Below, one piece after another: positions 30,044 to 39,235 of a stretch of 64,000 bases of DNA (positions are counted from its first letter, which is position 1; every line of letters begins with the position of its first letter). Source of the DNA: Oceanobacillus sp. FSL K6-2867 (GTDB lineage Bacteria > Bacillota > Bacilli > Bacillales > Amphibacillaceae); the NCBI RefSeq assembly GCF_037963145.1, contig NZ_CP150144.1, positions 558,001 through 622,000 of the forward strand, written 5' to 3'. The position numbers were made by a program, and so were the translations under genes. The notes beneath the pieces are model-generated. The model worked only from the letters and a program-made list of their open reading frames with translations, ran no database searches and was not told the DNA's origin.

Positions 30044-30799
30044 ATGGAATACCCTGCAGTAACAATGAAAAATGTCAGTTACGCCTATGAAAATAAAACA
30101 GTACTTGATCAGATTAACTTCGAAATCCCCAGAGGGGCTTTTATGGGTGTAGTCGGTCCTAATGGTGGAGGCAAGACTACCTTAATTAAACTCATTCTTG
30201 GCTTGCTGAAGCCTGATCAAGGCTCCATTACTATCTTTAATAAACATGGAGAAAAACTGCAAGCTCGCAATAAAATTGGGTTTGTTTCTCAAAAAGCGAA
30301 CGCCTTTAATAAAGGCTTTCCAGCAACGGTTTATGAAGTGGTTTCTTCTGGACTAACAGCAACAATCGGTTACCTCAAATTTTTTAATAAAACACATAAA
30401 GAAAAAATATTACACGCAATCGACCAAGTAGGAATGCTTGATTATGCATATGAAAATATCGGAAACCTTTCCGGCGGACAGCAGCAACGAATTTTTATTG
30501 CACGGGCACTGGTCAGCGACCCGGAATTAATTATTCTGGACGAGCCTACGGTTGGTATCGACTATGAAAATGTTAAACGATTTTATGAGCTATTGCACCA
30601 ATTACATCAAAAACAAGATAAAACATTGTTGCTTGTAACACATGATACGGGCACAATGACAGAATATGCGACAGATATCGTTTGTTTAAATAAAACATTA
30701 CACTTTCATGGAAAACCGGAAGAATACACGTCTTTAACTGAAAGGGACTTATCACAATTTTATGGGCATCCCGTGAATATTGTTAGTCACAATCATTAA
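30044..30799 (+). CDS. znuC: Zinc ABC transporter ATP-binding protein
   Basis: A 251-residue ATPase. Walker A is GPNGGGKTTLIKLILG, signature LSGGQQQRIFIARAL and Walker B LIILDEPTVGIDYEN. It energises zinc import with ZnuB. A TTTAAGAGAAAGAGG ribosome binding site precedes the ATG. It lies 63 bases after znuA and 16 bases before the chosen znuB start. Confidence 0.94.
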   Translation: MEYPAVTMKNVSYAYENKTVLDQINFEIPRGAFMGVVGPNGGGKTTLIKLILGLLKPDQGSITIFNKHGEKLQARNKIGFVSQKANAFNKGFPATVYEVVSSGLTATIGYLKFFNKTHKEKILHAIDQVGMLDYAYENIGNLSGGQQQRIFIARALVSDPELIILDEPTVGIDYENVKRFYELLHQLHQKQDKTLLLVTHDTGTMTEYATDIVCLNKTLHFHGKPEEYTSLTERDLSQFYGHPVNIVSHNH

Positions 30800-30815
30800 T
30801 GTTGGAGGAACTATT

Positions 30816-31646
30816 ATGCTAGCAGATTTTTTTCAATATGACTTTTTACGATATACATTTTTAACTGGATTGCTAATTGGAGTTCTCGCCCCGCTCCTCG
30901 GTACGTTTATCGTTGTGCGGCGTTTGTCTTTAATTGCAGATGCATTATCCCATGTAACTCTTGCCGGAATAGCCTTTGGGCTGATGGCAGAAAAGAAGTT
31001 TGGATTAATGATTGGGCCCTTGTATAGTGGTATGGCCTTTTCCGTACTCGGATCCATTCTCATAGAAAAGCTTCGCTCAGTATATAACGCATACCAAGAG
31101 CTTGCAATCCCGATTATTTTATCTGGCGGGGTTGGATTAAGTGTCATTTTCATTTCTGTCGCTGATGGTTTTAATACAGATTTATTTAATTATTTATTTG
31201 GATCTGTCTCCGCTGTTAGTCAGCAAGATTTTTTGATGATACTTACAATCGCAATTTTTGTTATACTAGTAGTAGTTCTATTTTATAAGGAGCTTTTTAC
31301 ATTATCTTTTGATGAAGAGCATGCAACGGTATCCGGACTGCATTCAAAACGGATTCATTTACTTTTTATCGTGCTTACCGCACTAGTGATTGCTGCATCG
31401 ATTCGAATAGTCGGTGTACTGCTTGTTTCTGCACTAATGACATTACCTGTGGCCGCAAGCATGCGACTTGCCAAAGGCTTTAAACAAATGATGCTATTAT
31501 CTATTTTATTTGGAGAGCTATCTGTCATTATAGGACTCATATCAGGATACTATTTATCCATCCCGCCAGGTGGGACAATTGTGATGGTATCTATTATTAT
31601 TTTATTAATTGCTATTGGGATAAAACGACTTAAAGTTCGTCTATGA
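30816..31646 (+). CDS. znuB: Zinc ABC transporter permease
   Basis: About 276 residues with eight or nine membrane helices, of the ABC-3 metal permease family. Typical segments are LLGTFIVVRRLSLIADALSHVTLAG and IRIVGVLLVSALMTLPVAAS. The ATG at 30816 is chosen for its GGAGG; a longer frame to 30780 overlaps znuC. Residues near AGIAFGLM and the C-terminal helices line the zinc path in relatives. Confidence 0.93.
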   Translation: MLADFFQYDFLRYTFLTGLLIGVLAPLLGTFIVVRRLSLIADALSHVTLAGIAFGLMAEKKFGLMIGPLYSGMAFSVLGSILIEKLRSVYNAYQELAIPIILSGGVGLSVIFISVADGFNTDLFNYLFGSVSAVSQQDFLMILTIAIFVILVVVLFYKELFTLSFDEEHATVSGLHSKRIHLLFIVLTALVIAASIRIVGVLLVSALMTLPVAASMRLAKGFKQMMLLSILFGELSVIIGLISGYYLSIPPGGTIVMVSIIILLIAIGIKRLKVRL

Positions 31647-31687
31647 CATACCTCTTAAACCCAAACGATTCCAGGAGGGGATTTAGC

Positions 31688-32101
31688 ATGAACATCAATG
31701 AAGCGATTGATTTATTAAAAAATAAAGGCTATAAAACGACAGGAAGAAGAAAGGATATTCTCGCTTTTTTCGAGAAGGCTGACGGATACCGTACTGCCAA
31801 GGATTTAATTAATCATCTCGAAGAAACCTATGAGGGGATCAGCTTTGATACGGTTTACCGTAACCTTCATTTATATAATGAAGTAGGAATACTGGAAACA
31901 ACAGAGCTAAATGGTGAAAAACAATTCCGAATGAAATGCACACATCATCACCATCATCATTTTATCTGTAATGCATGCGGAAAAACAAAGGAAATCGAGG
32001 TTTGTCCAATGGATGAAGTTCAGCAAACACTTGCCAACTATGCTATTGAAGGACATAAGTTTGAAATCTACGGTTTATGTCCACATTGCAAAACAGCATG
32101 A
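31688..32101 (+). CDS. zur: Fur family zinc regulator Zur
   Basis: About 137 residues from the ATG at 31688, which has AGGAGGGG upstream. The DNA-binding domain ends in EGISFDTVYRNLHLYNEVGI. The C-terminal domain has CNACGKT and GLCPHCKTA, the two CxxC motifs of the structural zinc site, and a run of six histidines (CTHHHHHHFIC) at the regulatory site. Position in the zinc operon and the Zur-like box upstream of znuA favour Zur over Fur or PerR. The last bases overlap the first fluC gene (ATGA). Confidence 0.92.
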   Translation: MNINEAIDLLKNKGYKTTGRRKDILAFFEKADGYRTAKDLINHLEETYEGISFDTVYRNLHLYNEVGILETTELNGEKQFRMKCTHHHHHHFICNACGKTKEIEVCPMDEVQQTLANYAIEGHKFEIYGLCPHCKTA

Positions 32102-32481
32102 ATATAAAACTGTTCTTAGCCGTAGGATTAGGCGGCATGCTTGGTGCAGGGGGCCGTTACAGTATTTCATTGCTTTATGGTGATACGAACGGTTACCCTT
32201 TCGCTACGCTAACCGTAAATTTGATTGGCTGTTTTATGCTTCCTTTTCTTTTAAATCACCCATATACTAAGCAAAAACTGTCTCCAGAGTTGTTAACGGC
32301 ACTCACTGTCGGCGTTATTGGTTCATTTACAACTTTCTCTACGCTGGCCCTTGAAACAGCTAGATTATGGAATGAAAGTGTTGTAATTGCAATCAGCTAT
32401 ATATTGATTTCTTTTTTTGCAGGACTTGCACTATGTTTTCTAGGCTACTATTTATCTTCTAGAAAGCAGGTAAATCAATGA
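32098..32481 (+). CDS. fluC: Fluoride channel subunit FluC/CrcB, first copy
   Basis: A 127-residue four-helix membrane protein. Family marks are GGMLGAGGRYSIS at the N-terminus, the conserved Asn in TVNLIGCFML and GVIGSFTTFSTLALET with the Phe-box residues. It exports fluoride as a dimer. The ATG overlaps the zur stop (ATGA), so translation is coupled; a longer frame to 32077 inside zur is rejected. It is paired with a second subunit, which suggests a heterodimer. Confidence 0.93.
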   Translation: MNIKLFLAVGLGGMLGAGGRYSISLLYGDTNGYPFATLTVNLIGCFMLPFLLNHPYTKQKLSPELLTALTVGVIGSFTTFSTLALETARLWNESVVIAISYILISFFAGLALCFLGYYLSSRKQVNQ

Positions 32482-32822
32482 ATATACTTATCGTTGCGCT
32501 CGGAGGATTTATCGGAAGTATTGTGAGGTATTCCATCTCACTTAAACTAAAAAAACGAATCATTGCAACATGGGCTGTCAACATTAGCGGCTCCATGTTT
32601 TTAGCTTTTTTATTTAAATTTAATCAAGAAGGAATAACTTTCGATAGCATTTGGCTATTCTTTGGAGTTGGATTTTGTGGAGCCTATACCACATTTTCAA
32701 CCTTCGGGAATGAGACAATGAACCTCTTATTGAAAAAGAAATATTGGAAAGCATTTGGGTATGTTTTAAGCTCTTTTTTCGTTTCCATTACAATAGTCCT
32801 CCTTGTTCTTCAAGTGTTTTAA
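32478..32822 (+). CDS. fluC: Fluoride channel subunit FluC/CrcB, second copy
   Basis: A 114-residue partner of the preceding subunit, overlapping it by four bases (ATGA). Conserved marks are GGFIGSIVRYSIS, WAVNISGSMFLAF and GFCGAYTTFSTFGNET. It is shorter at the C-terminus than copy 1. Paired, diverged fluC genes are common in Bacillaceae and probably assemble in antiparallel fashion. Confidence 0.92.
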   Translation: MNILIVALGGFIGSIVRYSISLKLKKRIIATWAVNISGSMFLAFLFKFNQEGITFDSIWLFFGVGFCGAYTTFSTFGNETMNLLLKKKYWKAFGYVLSSFFVSITIVLLVLQVF

Positions 32823-32900
32823 TTTTTGATTTCTTCTTTTCTTTTTTCTATGCTTTCATGTATACTATCTTCTAGATATTAGTTTTGGGAGAAGTGAGAA

Positions 32901-33347
32901 ATGGATAGAAAAAAAGGTATCATTTTTACAATATTACTCATTTTCAGTGCTCTATTTATAGCATTTGTTGCCATTATGCAGCATAATTTTATGAATCCGG
33001 ACTTTGCTGCTAGCGAAAAGCAAAGTATGGCTAACACTGCGCTAAATAGCTCTGCGACTATAAACGAAGCTAAAAATGATAAATCCAGTAAGTCGCCTTC
33101 TGATGACAACGAAAAGATACAAACAGAAGATGAGGAAGAATCTGAGGAGATTACCTATTCTACCCGTACCGTTACGGCTGATTTATTAAATGCCCGCAGT
33201 GGCCCTGGTACAGATTATGACATTGTCGGAATTGTAACGATTGACCAGGAAGTAGAAGTAGAAGATGATGGCAGCGAATGGGTTAAAATAACAACGCCAG
33301 ATTTTACTGGCTATGTAAATGAGAAATATTTAAGTGAGGAAGATTAG
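32901..33347 (+). CDS. Membrane-anchored bacterial SH3 domain protein
   Basis: 148 residues. An N-terminal membrane anchor (about residues 6-28) is followed by an acidic Ser/Asp/Glu linker (residues 45-90) and a C-terminal SH3b domain: TVTADLLNARSGPGTDYDIV to GYVNEKYLSEED. SH3b domains bind peptidoglycan or peptides, so it probably sits on the outer membrane face near the wall. GGGAGAAGTGAG precedes the ATG. It is monocistronic, followed by a strong terminator. No precise function is known. Confidence 0.85.
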   Translation: MDRKKGIIFTILLIFSALFIAFVAIMQHNFMNPDFAASEKQSMANTALNSSATINEAKNDKSSKSPSDDNEKIQTEDEEESEEITYSTRTVTADLLNARSGPGTDYDIVGIVTIDQEVEVEDDGSEWVKITTPDFTGYVNEKYLSEED

Positions 33348-33375
33348 GTATTAAGATGTATCGAACAATGCATAG

Positions 33376-33417
33376 CCAAAAAGTGTCTAAGCGACAATTC
33401 GCTTAGACACTTTTTGG
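33376..33417. terminator. Strong bidirectional terminator
   Basis: CCAAAAAGTGTCTAAGCG (33376-33393) and its exact reverse complement (33400-33417) form an 18-bp stem with a 6-base loop. Confidence 0.92.
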
Positions 33418-33526
33418 TCAGATAAGACATTTACCCAAAGGGTTGCATTCCAAGATATACGCAAAGAACGCCTTCTAAGAATTTCTTTGACGAGTGCCAA
33501 GTTTCTAACTTTGTTCTCCTCAATCC

Positions 33527-34333
33527 CTAGCCCAGTACTTCTTGCATTACTTTTGATTCCTCATGATCAAGCATATTTTTCTGAATAACTTCATCGACCG
33601 GTTTATTCATTTGATCGGTAAGTACGTTGGAAGCCCCATTCTCTCCTACTACATAGATTCTCTTCCAATCCCTGTCTTTTGCCTGCTTGTCTATTTTTGA
33701 GGCAACTTCTTTATACCAGCGCTGTTGGTTCACTTCATAACGCGCATCAAATTTGTCCTTTTGTAAATTAGCAGAACCTAATCCAGTTGTACCAGAAGTA
33801 CCTTTACGTGGTCCTTGCATTATTCTCCATGTGTCCGTTTCAACATCAAGCTCATAAGAAATGGTATCTTTAATTTGGTTAAGGTAAGAATCAATAATCT
33901 TGATTTGATTCTGCTGCACGAGAATAATTCCCGTTTTAGGATAAGTTTCCTTTAGTTTGCGAAATTGATCCAGCTCTGGAGTTTCTTGCCAATAAAATTC
34001 ATTCTCCAACCGCATTTGGACGATTTCTGCATACCACACTTCATCATCTGCAGTTGCAAATACAATAATCCCTTTTAACTGATGCTGCTCGTTTTCCTTA
34101 ATAAACCGTTCTACCTTTTCCTTTACGTGTTGGAAATTATTTAACTCTTCTTTATCATCAGCTTCTTTTAAATAGCTTTCAAAATTACGCATGCCATTTT
34201 TTAAATGGATTTTCCACTCCCCACCTTGCTGATCTGGATCGGCTCTATCTGTATTTAAGTACATTGTAAAAACCTTATTACGCCCTTCTGTTTTCACTTT
34301 TTCCAGTTCTTTTAACTTAGCATTTACATCCAT
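33527..34333 (-). CDS. VLRF1/aeRF1-like release-factor family protein
   Basis: About 268 residues from the ATG at 34333, with GGAGG six bases before it. The N-terminal part KVFTMYLNTDRADPDQQGGEWKIHLKNG and the C-terminal part DARYEVNQQRWYKEVASKIDK and RIYVVGENG fit the bacterial VLRF1 family, distant relatives of eukaryotic peptidyl-tRNA hydrolytic factors (Vms1/eRF1). A GxxG-type catalytic loop (KGTSGTTGLGSANL) is visible near residue 185. Family members are proposed to act on stalled ribosomes. Monocistronic. Confidence 0.75.
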   Translation of the reverse strand: MDVNAKLKELEKVKTEGRNKVFTMYLNTDRADPDQQGGEWKIHLKNGMRNFESYLKEADDKEELNNFQHVKEKVERFIKENEQHQLKGIIVFATADDEVWYAEIVQMRLENEFYWQETPELDQFRKLKETYPKTGIILVQQNQIKIIDSYLNQIKDTISYELDVETDTWRIMQGPRKGTSGTTGLGSANLQKDKFDARYEVNQQRWYKEVASKIDKQAKDRDWKRIYVVGENGASNVLTDQMNKPVDEVIQKNMLDHEESKVMQEVLG

Positions 34334-34496
34334 AGGCAACCTCCTATTAGAAATTGTACTACTTCTTTATCCTAAATTCGCTAACGTTAAACCTAACAAA
34401 ATGACTAGTAATCGCAAAGGGAACTATGGAATATAAATAACACTGCATGCATAGCAAAGAAGACAAGCCCTAAAGAGCTTGCCTTCTTTTCACACA

Positions 34497-35792
34497 TTAT
34501 AATTTAACAATTTTAATTCGCTTAATCTGATAGCCATCCTTTTCTTCAAGAATAAATTCATAGCCATCATATTCCATTGCTGTACCAACTTCGGCTTCCA
34601 GATTATTTGTAAAGAACCAGCCACCGATTGTATCGACTTCATCATCAACAAGGTAAATGTTTAGCAGCTGATTTACTTCTTCCAAGCTAACCTTACCCGA
34701 AACAAGATGTGTATTTTCATCGATTTGTTCTACCTCTGGCAGTTCATCTTCGTCAAACTCATCTCGGATATCTCCTACGATTTCTTCCAGAATATCCTCA
34801 ACTGTAACAAGACCTGCCGTCCCGCCATATTCATCATTTACAATAGCCATATGGATTCTTTCCTTCTGCATTTTAAGCAGTAGCTGTTTAATTGGTGTGG
34901 CTTCTGATACATGAATAATTGGACGTATAAATTTCTCAATTGTATTAGGACGATGCTCGTCAAACTTGCCAGTAAGAATCTCTTTTAAATTTACTAATCC
35001 GATTATATTATCTTTATCCTCATCCGCAACAGGGTATCTTGTAAATTGTCCCTCGCGCATAATATCAAGATTCGCTTCGAAAGTGTCCTCTTTTGAAAAA
35101 TAAATCATTTCCGTTCGAGGAACCATTATTTCCCTTGCTACACGTTCATCAAAATCAAAAATGTTGTTCACATACATCATTTCTGATTGATTGATCTCAC
35201 CACTCTTATAGCTATCTGCAAGAATCAAGCGAAGTTCTTCCTCGCTATGCGACTCTTCGTGACCGCTCATAGGCTTTAATCCTACAGTCCTTGTTAAGAG
35301 GCGAGCTGAACCGTTTAAGAACCAAATGAAAGGGAAGAGCAAACGATAGAACCACATTAAAGGTCTTGCAACAAACAGTGTAACCTGCTCTGCTTTTTGA
35401 ATTGCCAATGTCTTCGGTGCAAGCTCCCCAACAACAACGTGGAGAAACGTAGCAAATGCAAATGATACAACAATTGAAAGTGTCGTAACAACTGCACTGC
35501 CAAGTTCAAGTGCTCCGAATAACGAATGAAGCATTCGCTCAAATGTAGGTTCTGCCAAACGTCCAATACCTAACGCCGTAATTGTAATACCAAGTTGACA
35601 GGCAGATAGGTATTCGTCCAGGTGCGAAACAACCTGTTTGGCATAAATCGCCTTTTTCTTACCATTTTCAATATGTGGTTCAAGTTGTGTACTACGCACC
35701 TTTACAATGGCAAATTCTGCCATTACAAAAAAAGCGGTCATTGCGATTAGTACAGCAACTGCAAGTAAATTCACTATCGTGGATATGTCCAA
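34497..35792 (-). CDS. CNNM/CorC-HlyC family membrane protein
   Basis: 431 residues: an N-terminal DUF21/CNNM membrane domain with four helices (AFFVMAEFAIVKVRSTQLEPH), a CBS-pair (VPRTEMIYFSKED to DEYGGTAGLVTVEDILEEIVGDI, about residues 210-345) and a C-terminal CorC-HlyC domain. Relatives export Mg2+ or act in metal resistance. The start is a TTG at 35792; an in-frame TAA lies directly upstream, so no longer frame exists. Between the GGAGG at about 35826-35832 and this TTG sits a perfect 12-bp hairpin, described separately. Confidence 0.9.
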   Translation of the reverse strand: MDISTIVNLLAVAVLIAMTAFFVMAEFAIVKVRSTQLEPHIENGKKKAIYAKQVVSHLDEYLSACQLGITITALGIGRLAEPTFERMLHSLFGALELGSAVVTTLSIVVSFAFATFLHVVVGELAPKTLAIQKAEQVTLFVARPLMWFYRLLFPFIWFLNGSARLLTRTVGLKPMSGHEESHSEEELRLILADSYKSGEINQSEMMYVNNIFDFDERVAREIMVPRTEMIYFSKEDTFEANLDIMREGQFTRYPVADEDKDNIIGLVNLKEILTGKFDEHRPNTIEKFIRPIIHVSEATPIKQLLLKMQKERIHMAIVNDEYGGTAGLVTVEDILEEIVGDIRDEFDEDELPEVEQIDENTHLVSGKVSLEEVNQLLNIYLVDDEVDTIGGWFFTNNLEAEVGTAMEYDGYEFILEEKDGYQIKRIKIVKL

Positions 35793-35797
35793 TTAAG

Positions 35798-35822
35798 GTC
35801 CTTGTGTGTGACACACAAGGAC
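35798..35822 (-). promoter_or_regulatory. Hairpin between Shine-Dalgarno and TTG start of the CNNM gene
   Basis: GTCCTTGTGTGT, one base, and ACACACAAGGAC make a perfect 12-bp stem. Reading the mRNA: AGGAGGTGAA, the hairpin, CTTAA, then TTG. With the hairpin folded, GGAGG is about nine bases from TTG. The 3' arm contains AAGGA, itself six bases before TTG, which folding would hide. Either way it must influence initiation. Confidence 0.75.
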
Positions 35823-35833
35823 TTCACCTCCTG

Positions 35834-36150
35834 ATTTCTAAAAATTAAGTATAATAAAATTGAAACTCCGCACATTGATGATTCAACATATAGGTAAAAA
35901 ATACATTCACCGAATCATTGCTGAATCTGTTATATTGTTTTACCTTCCCATCTGAATCACCCACTTCCCTAAAATGATTATAATATATTTAAAAATATGA
36001 GTCTATATTTAACGAACAATTAACATAGTAAATTTTATGTTCTACCTGTTTCAACCTCAGCCATAAGTGGTGTATGTATTTTTATGTAGCCACTATATAT
36101 AGCCATATAAATAGAAATGTAATACTTTGTACATGTGCTACGATTTTCCG
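35834..36150. other. Intergenic region, no gene seen
   Basis: AT-rich spacer between the CNNM gene and the BCCT gene terminator. It should hold the CNNM promoter. No RNA or small gene was recognised. Confidence 0.4.
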
Positions 36151-36151
36151 C

Positions 36152-36182
36152 ACAAAAAAACAGCTGTATTTCCAGCTGTTTC
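36152..36182 (-). terminator. Terminator of the BCCT transporter gene
   Basis: AAACAGCTG and CAGCTGTTT form the stem, followed on the minus strand by seven T. Confidence 0.9.
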
Positions 36183-36186
36183 ATTG

Positions 36187-37686
36187 TCAACGTTTCGTTT
36201 TATCTCTAAAGTCTTTTGATAAAGTCCTTAAAAATGCTATCATCATAATTATGATTATAATGGTAAATGGCAATGCGGATGTTAATGATGCAGTTTGCAA
36301 TGCTTCCAGCCCGCCTGCCATTAGCAGAACAACAGCAATTGCTGTAATTAAAATACCCCAGATTACTTTTGTAATTATAGATGGATTGATGCTTCCTCTT
36401 GATGTCATGCTTCCTATTATATAGGTTGCTGAGTCTGCAGAGGTTACTAAAAATGTAAAGATGAGCAAAACAGCTAATACCGAAGATATTGTCGACAGTG
36501 GCAATGTTCCAAAGGTTTCAAATAAGGCTACTGCTAAATCTACATCTACAGCCCCCGCTATTTGTGTTCCAAGATTTAAATCACTGTAGAGCGTTGTTCC
36601 TCCAAAGACAGCTATCCATAAACAGGCAATCCCAGGTGGAACAACAAGTACTCCAAAAATAAACTCTCGGATAGTCCTTCCCCGTGAAACGCGTGCAACA
36701 AAAGCCCCTACAAATGGTGACCAGGAGATTACCCAAGCCCAGTAGAAAATTGTCCACTCTTGTACCCATGTACCACCTTCATACGGTGTCATTCGAAAGC
36801 TATAATGAATAAAATTTGTTAAATAATCTCCTAACCCTAAAACAAAGGTTTCTAATATAAATACCGTTGGACCTGCAATGAAAACAAACAGCAGCAAAAT
36901 AAGGCAAGCTGCAAGATTAATATTACTCAACCATTTCATCCCTTTATTCAGACCGGTAATCGAAGAAGATAAATAAGTAATAAGCATTACTAATGCAATG
37001 ACAATTTGAATTCCAATTGAATTTGGCAGACCGAATATCGAAGTCATCCCACCATTCATCTGTAAAATTCCGAGACCTAATGAAGTTGCGACTCCCATTA
37101 CGGTTGCGATAACGGCAAAAGAATCCACCGTATTCGCAACTAGTTTTTTAGAACCGACTACAGGTCGAATCGAAGTGGAAATAAGACCATTTTTTTCTTT
37201 TCTAAATTGTACATAACCAATGACAAGACCCACTATCGCAAACACTGACCATTGGCTAATACCCCAGTTGAAGAATGCATATCCCATTGCTACTCTTGCT
37301 GCCTCTGGAGTCTGAGGCTCAAGCCCGGGAAAAGGCGTATTTAAAAAATGGCTCATCGGTTCTGCAACTCCCCAGAATACAAGACCAGAGCCAAACCCTG
37401 TTGAAAAGAGCATACCAATCCATGTGAAAAAAGGATATTCCGGACGAGAATTGACTGCTCCAAGTCTCAGTCTTCCATATTTGCTTACTGCAAGGCCAAT
37501 TAGAAATGCGATAAAACTAAATACTGCAAGTAAATAAAACCATCCAAAATTCGTTGTTGTAAAATTAAATAGTGTCTCAGCAATTTTCCCAAATCTTGAA
37601 GATGCAACTGCTCCAATAATAACGAGCAGAAATATGATAATAGCCGAAACAAAAAATACTGGATTTAAAAATGATTTATTTTTCAT
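36187..37686 (-). CDS. BCCT family transporter (glycine betaine/choline type)
   Basis: 499 residues, 12 membrane helices. The family's central motif region is present: GYAFFNWGISQWSVFAIVGL (helix 3-4) and EWTIFYWAWVISWSPFVGAFVARVSRG (helix 8-9), with the tryptophans that cage the trimethylammonium group. It probably imports glycine betaine or a similar osmolyte with Na+, like OpuD. The exact substrate cannot be set. It fits an osmoadapted host together with ectABC. Monocistronic with its own terminator. Confidence 0.93.
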   Translation of the reverse strand: MKNKSFLNPVFFVSAIIIFLLVIIGAVASSRFGKIAETLFNFTTTNFGWFYLLAVFSFIAFLIGLAVSKYGRLRLGAVNSRPEYPFFTWIGMLFSTGFGSGLVFWGVAEPMSHFLNTPFPGLEPQTPEAARVAMGYAFFNWGISQWSVFAIVGLVIGYVQFRKEKNGLISTSIRPVVGSKKLVANTVDSFAVIATVMGVATSLGLGILQMNGGMTSIFGLPNSIGIQIVIALVMLITYLSSSITGLNKGMKWLSNINLAACLILLLFVFIAGPTVFILETFVLGLGDYLTNFIHYSFRMTPYEGGTWVQEWTIFYWAWVISWSPFVGAFVARVSRGRTIREFIFGVLVVPPGIACLWIAVFGGTTLYSDLNLGTQIAGAVDVDLAVALFETFGTLPLSTISSVLAVLLIFTFLVTSADSATYIIGSMTSRGSINPSIITKVIWGILITAIAVVLLMAGGLEALQTASLTSALPFTIIIIIMMIAFLRTLSKDFRDKTKR

Positions 37687-37922
37687 TTGTGTGTTCCTCT
37701 CGTCAGCTGAAATTTCACTGTAAAATCTTCACGATTACAGCATATATTATATTACCTGCTTGACAACCGTCTAAACCACTTTTTGCTGTTTCGATTTTTT
37801 TCAGGTTAAAAGGCGCAGATATAAATGTTTATCGTTTTGATATACAAAAGGAAGCACTAACAAACAACTAAACCTTAGAATTTACTATTTACGCGCCCAA
37901 TTCTTCACTTTTATAAATACAA

Positions 37923-37953
37923 AAAACCACTCTGACTATCTTCAGAGTGGTTC
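37923..37953 (-). terminator. Terminator of the cwlO-like gene
   Basis: AACCACTCTGA and TCAGAGTGGTT form the stem, followed on the minus strand by TTTTTTG. Confidence 0.9.
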
Positions 37954-37966
37954 TTCTATTAAACTA

Positions 37967-39235
37967 TTATTTTACACTGCGAACATGACCTGAGAACTTG
38001 CTTGCCCAGTAACCGCTTGTCATATCAGCAACAGCTAATCCTGTAGAATTTTGTGCACCGATAAACTTACCGCCACCAAGGTAGATTCCAACATGGCCAT
38101 TCTTTTTGTATGTGTCAAAGAATACTAGATCGCCAGGCTGCATACTGCTAGAAGATACTTTTGAACCTGTTGTCGCTAACCCCGTAGTGCTTGAAGGAAT
38201 AGAAGTTCCTGCTTGAGCAAATGCCCAAGATACGAACCCAGAACAATCAAAGCCTCCTGGTCCTTTACCTCCCCAAACATATGGTGTTCCAAGGTGAGAG
38301 AATCCAGCGTTAATTGCTGTATTGATATTTCCAGATGCTGCAGGTCTTGATGTTGATTCTTTGCTTAATGTTTGTAATTCTCCACCAGATGCAGCTTTTT
38401 CCGATGAAGCTGTATCTGTATTTTCATTTGTATCAGCACTTGCAACTTCTGTTTCAGGTGCAGGCTCTACTGCAGCTTGCAAACTAGCTTTTACATCTTT
38501 TTCCAATGTTGCAAGCTTAGAATCTTCTACCTGAAGTTCATTTTTTAATGAACGCAAATCATTTTCCTTTGCTTGAAGTGTTTCTTCCTTATCTTCATTT
38601 GAAGCTTTTTGATCTTCAACTAAAGCAAGCATTCCTTCGATTTCAACCTTCATTTCGTTTAATTCATCTAATTTCGCAAGTACAGCATCCTGTTTTTCTT
38701 CAACAGCAGCTTTATCTTCTTCTTGCTTTTTGATTAATGTACTGTCAGACTCTGAAATTTTATTTACTGCCGAAACACGGCTAATAAAGTCACCAAAGCT
38801 CTGTGATCCGAAAATCACTTCAAGGTAACTGATATCCCCGCCGCTTTGCTGATAGGATACAGCGCGTTCCTTTAAGATTTCAAAACGCTTTTCAATTGCC
38901 TCTTCCAATACTTTAATTTCTTTTTCCAGCTGAGCTACCTCTTCTTCTTTTTCAGAAATAGATTCATTTGTTTGATCCATTTGTTTTTGGTTTTCTTTTA
39001 AGGCTTTATTTACCTTTTCAATCTCTTCATTCAATTTTTCTAAATCTATTAAAACCTCTGCTATTTTACTATCAGCATCTGATAGGTTTGCTTTAATTGC
39101 GTCTCGCTCTTCTTGAATTTGTGCTTGCTTATTTTCAATATCTTGAATGGATTCTGCTTGGGCTGATACAGTGAATAAAGTACTACCTAAACCAACCACT
39201 GCAACAGTGGATAATGCCATAAATGTCTTTCTCAA
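37967..39235 (-). CDS. cwlO: CwlO-like peptidoglycan DL-endopeptidase (NlpC/P60)
   Basis: 422 residues. A Sec signal peptide (cleavage near VSAQA|ES) is followed by a long coiled coil (about residues 28-250), a Thr/Ser/Ala-rich linker and a C-terminal NlpC/P60 domain. The catalytic Cys331 is in GGFDCSGFVSWAF and His381 in KNGHVGIYLG. This is the CwlO architecture: the coiled coil couples the enzyme to FtsEX-like control, and the enzyme cuts D-Glu-mDAP bonds so the wall can expand. A WalR-like site lies upstream, as for Bacillus cwlO. Confidence 0.9.
   Translation of the reverse strand: MRKTFMALSTVAVVGLGSTLFTVSAQAESIQDIENKQAQIQEERDAIKANLSDADSKIAEVLIDLEKLNEEIEKVNKALKENQKQMDQTNESISEKEEEVAQLEKEIKVLEEAIEKRFEILKERAVSYQQSGGDISYLEVIFGSQSFGDFISRVSAVNKISESDSTLIKKQEEDKAAVEEKQDAVLAKLDELNEMKVEIEGMLALVEDQKASNEDKEETLQAKENDLRSLKNELQVEDSKLATLEKDVKASLQAAVEPAPETEVASADTNENTDTASSEKAASGGELQTLSKESTSRPAASGNINTAINAGFSHLGTPYVWGGKGPGGFDCSGFVSWAFAQAGTSIPSSTTGLATTGSKVSSSSMQPGDLVFFDTYKKNGHVGIYLGGGKFIGAQNSTGLAVADMTSGYWASKFSGHVRSVK

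Noticed and set aside
31643..31687. Zur start overlapping znuB
   Set aside because: AGGAGGGG lies inside this extension and points to the ATG at 31688.
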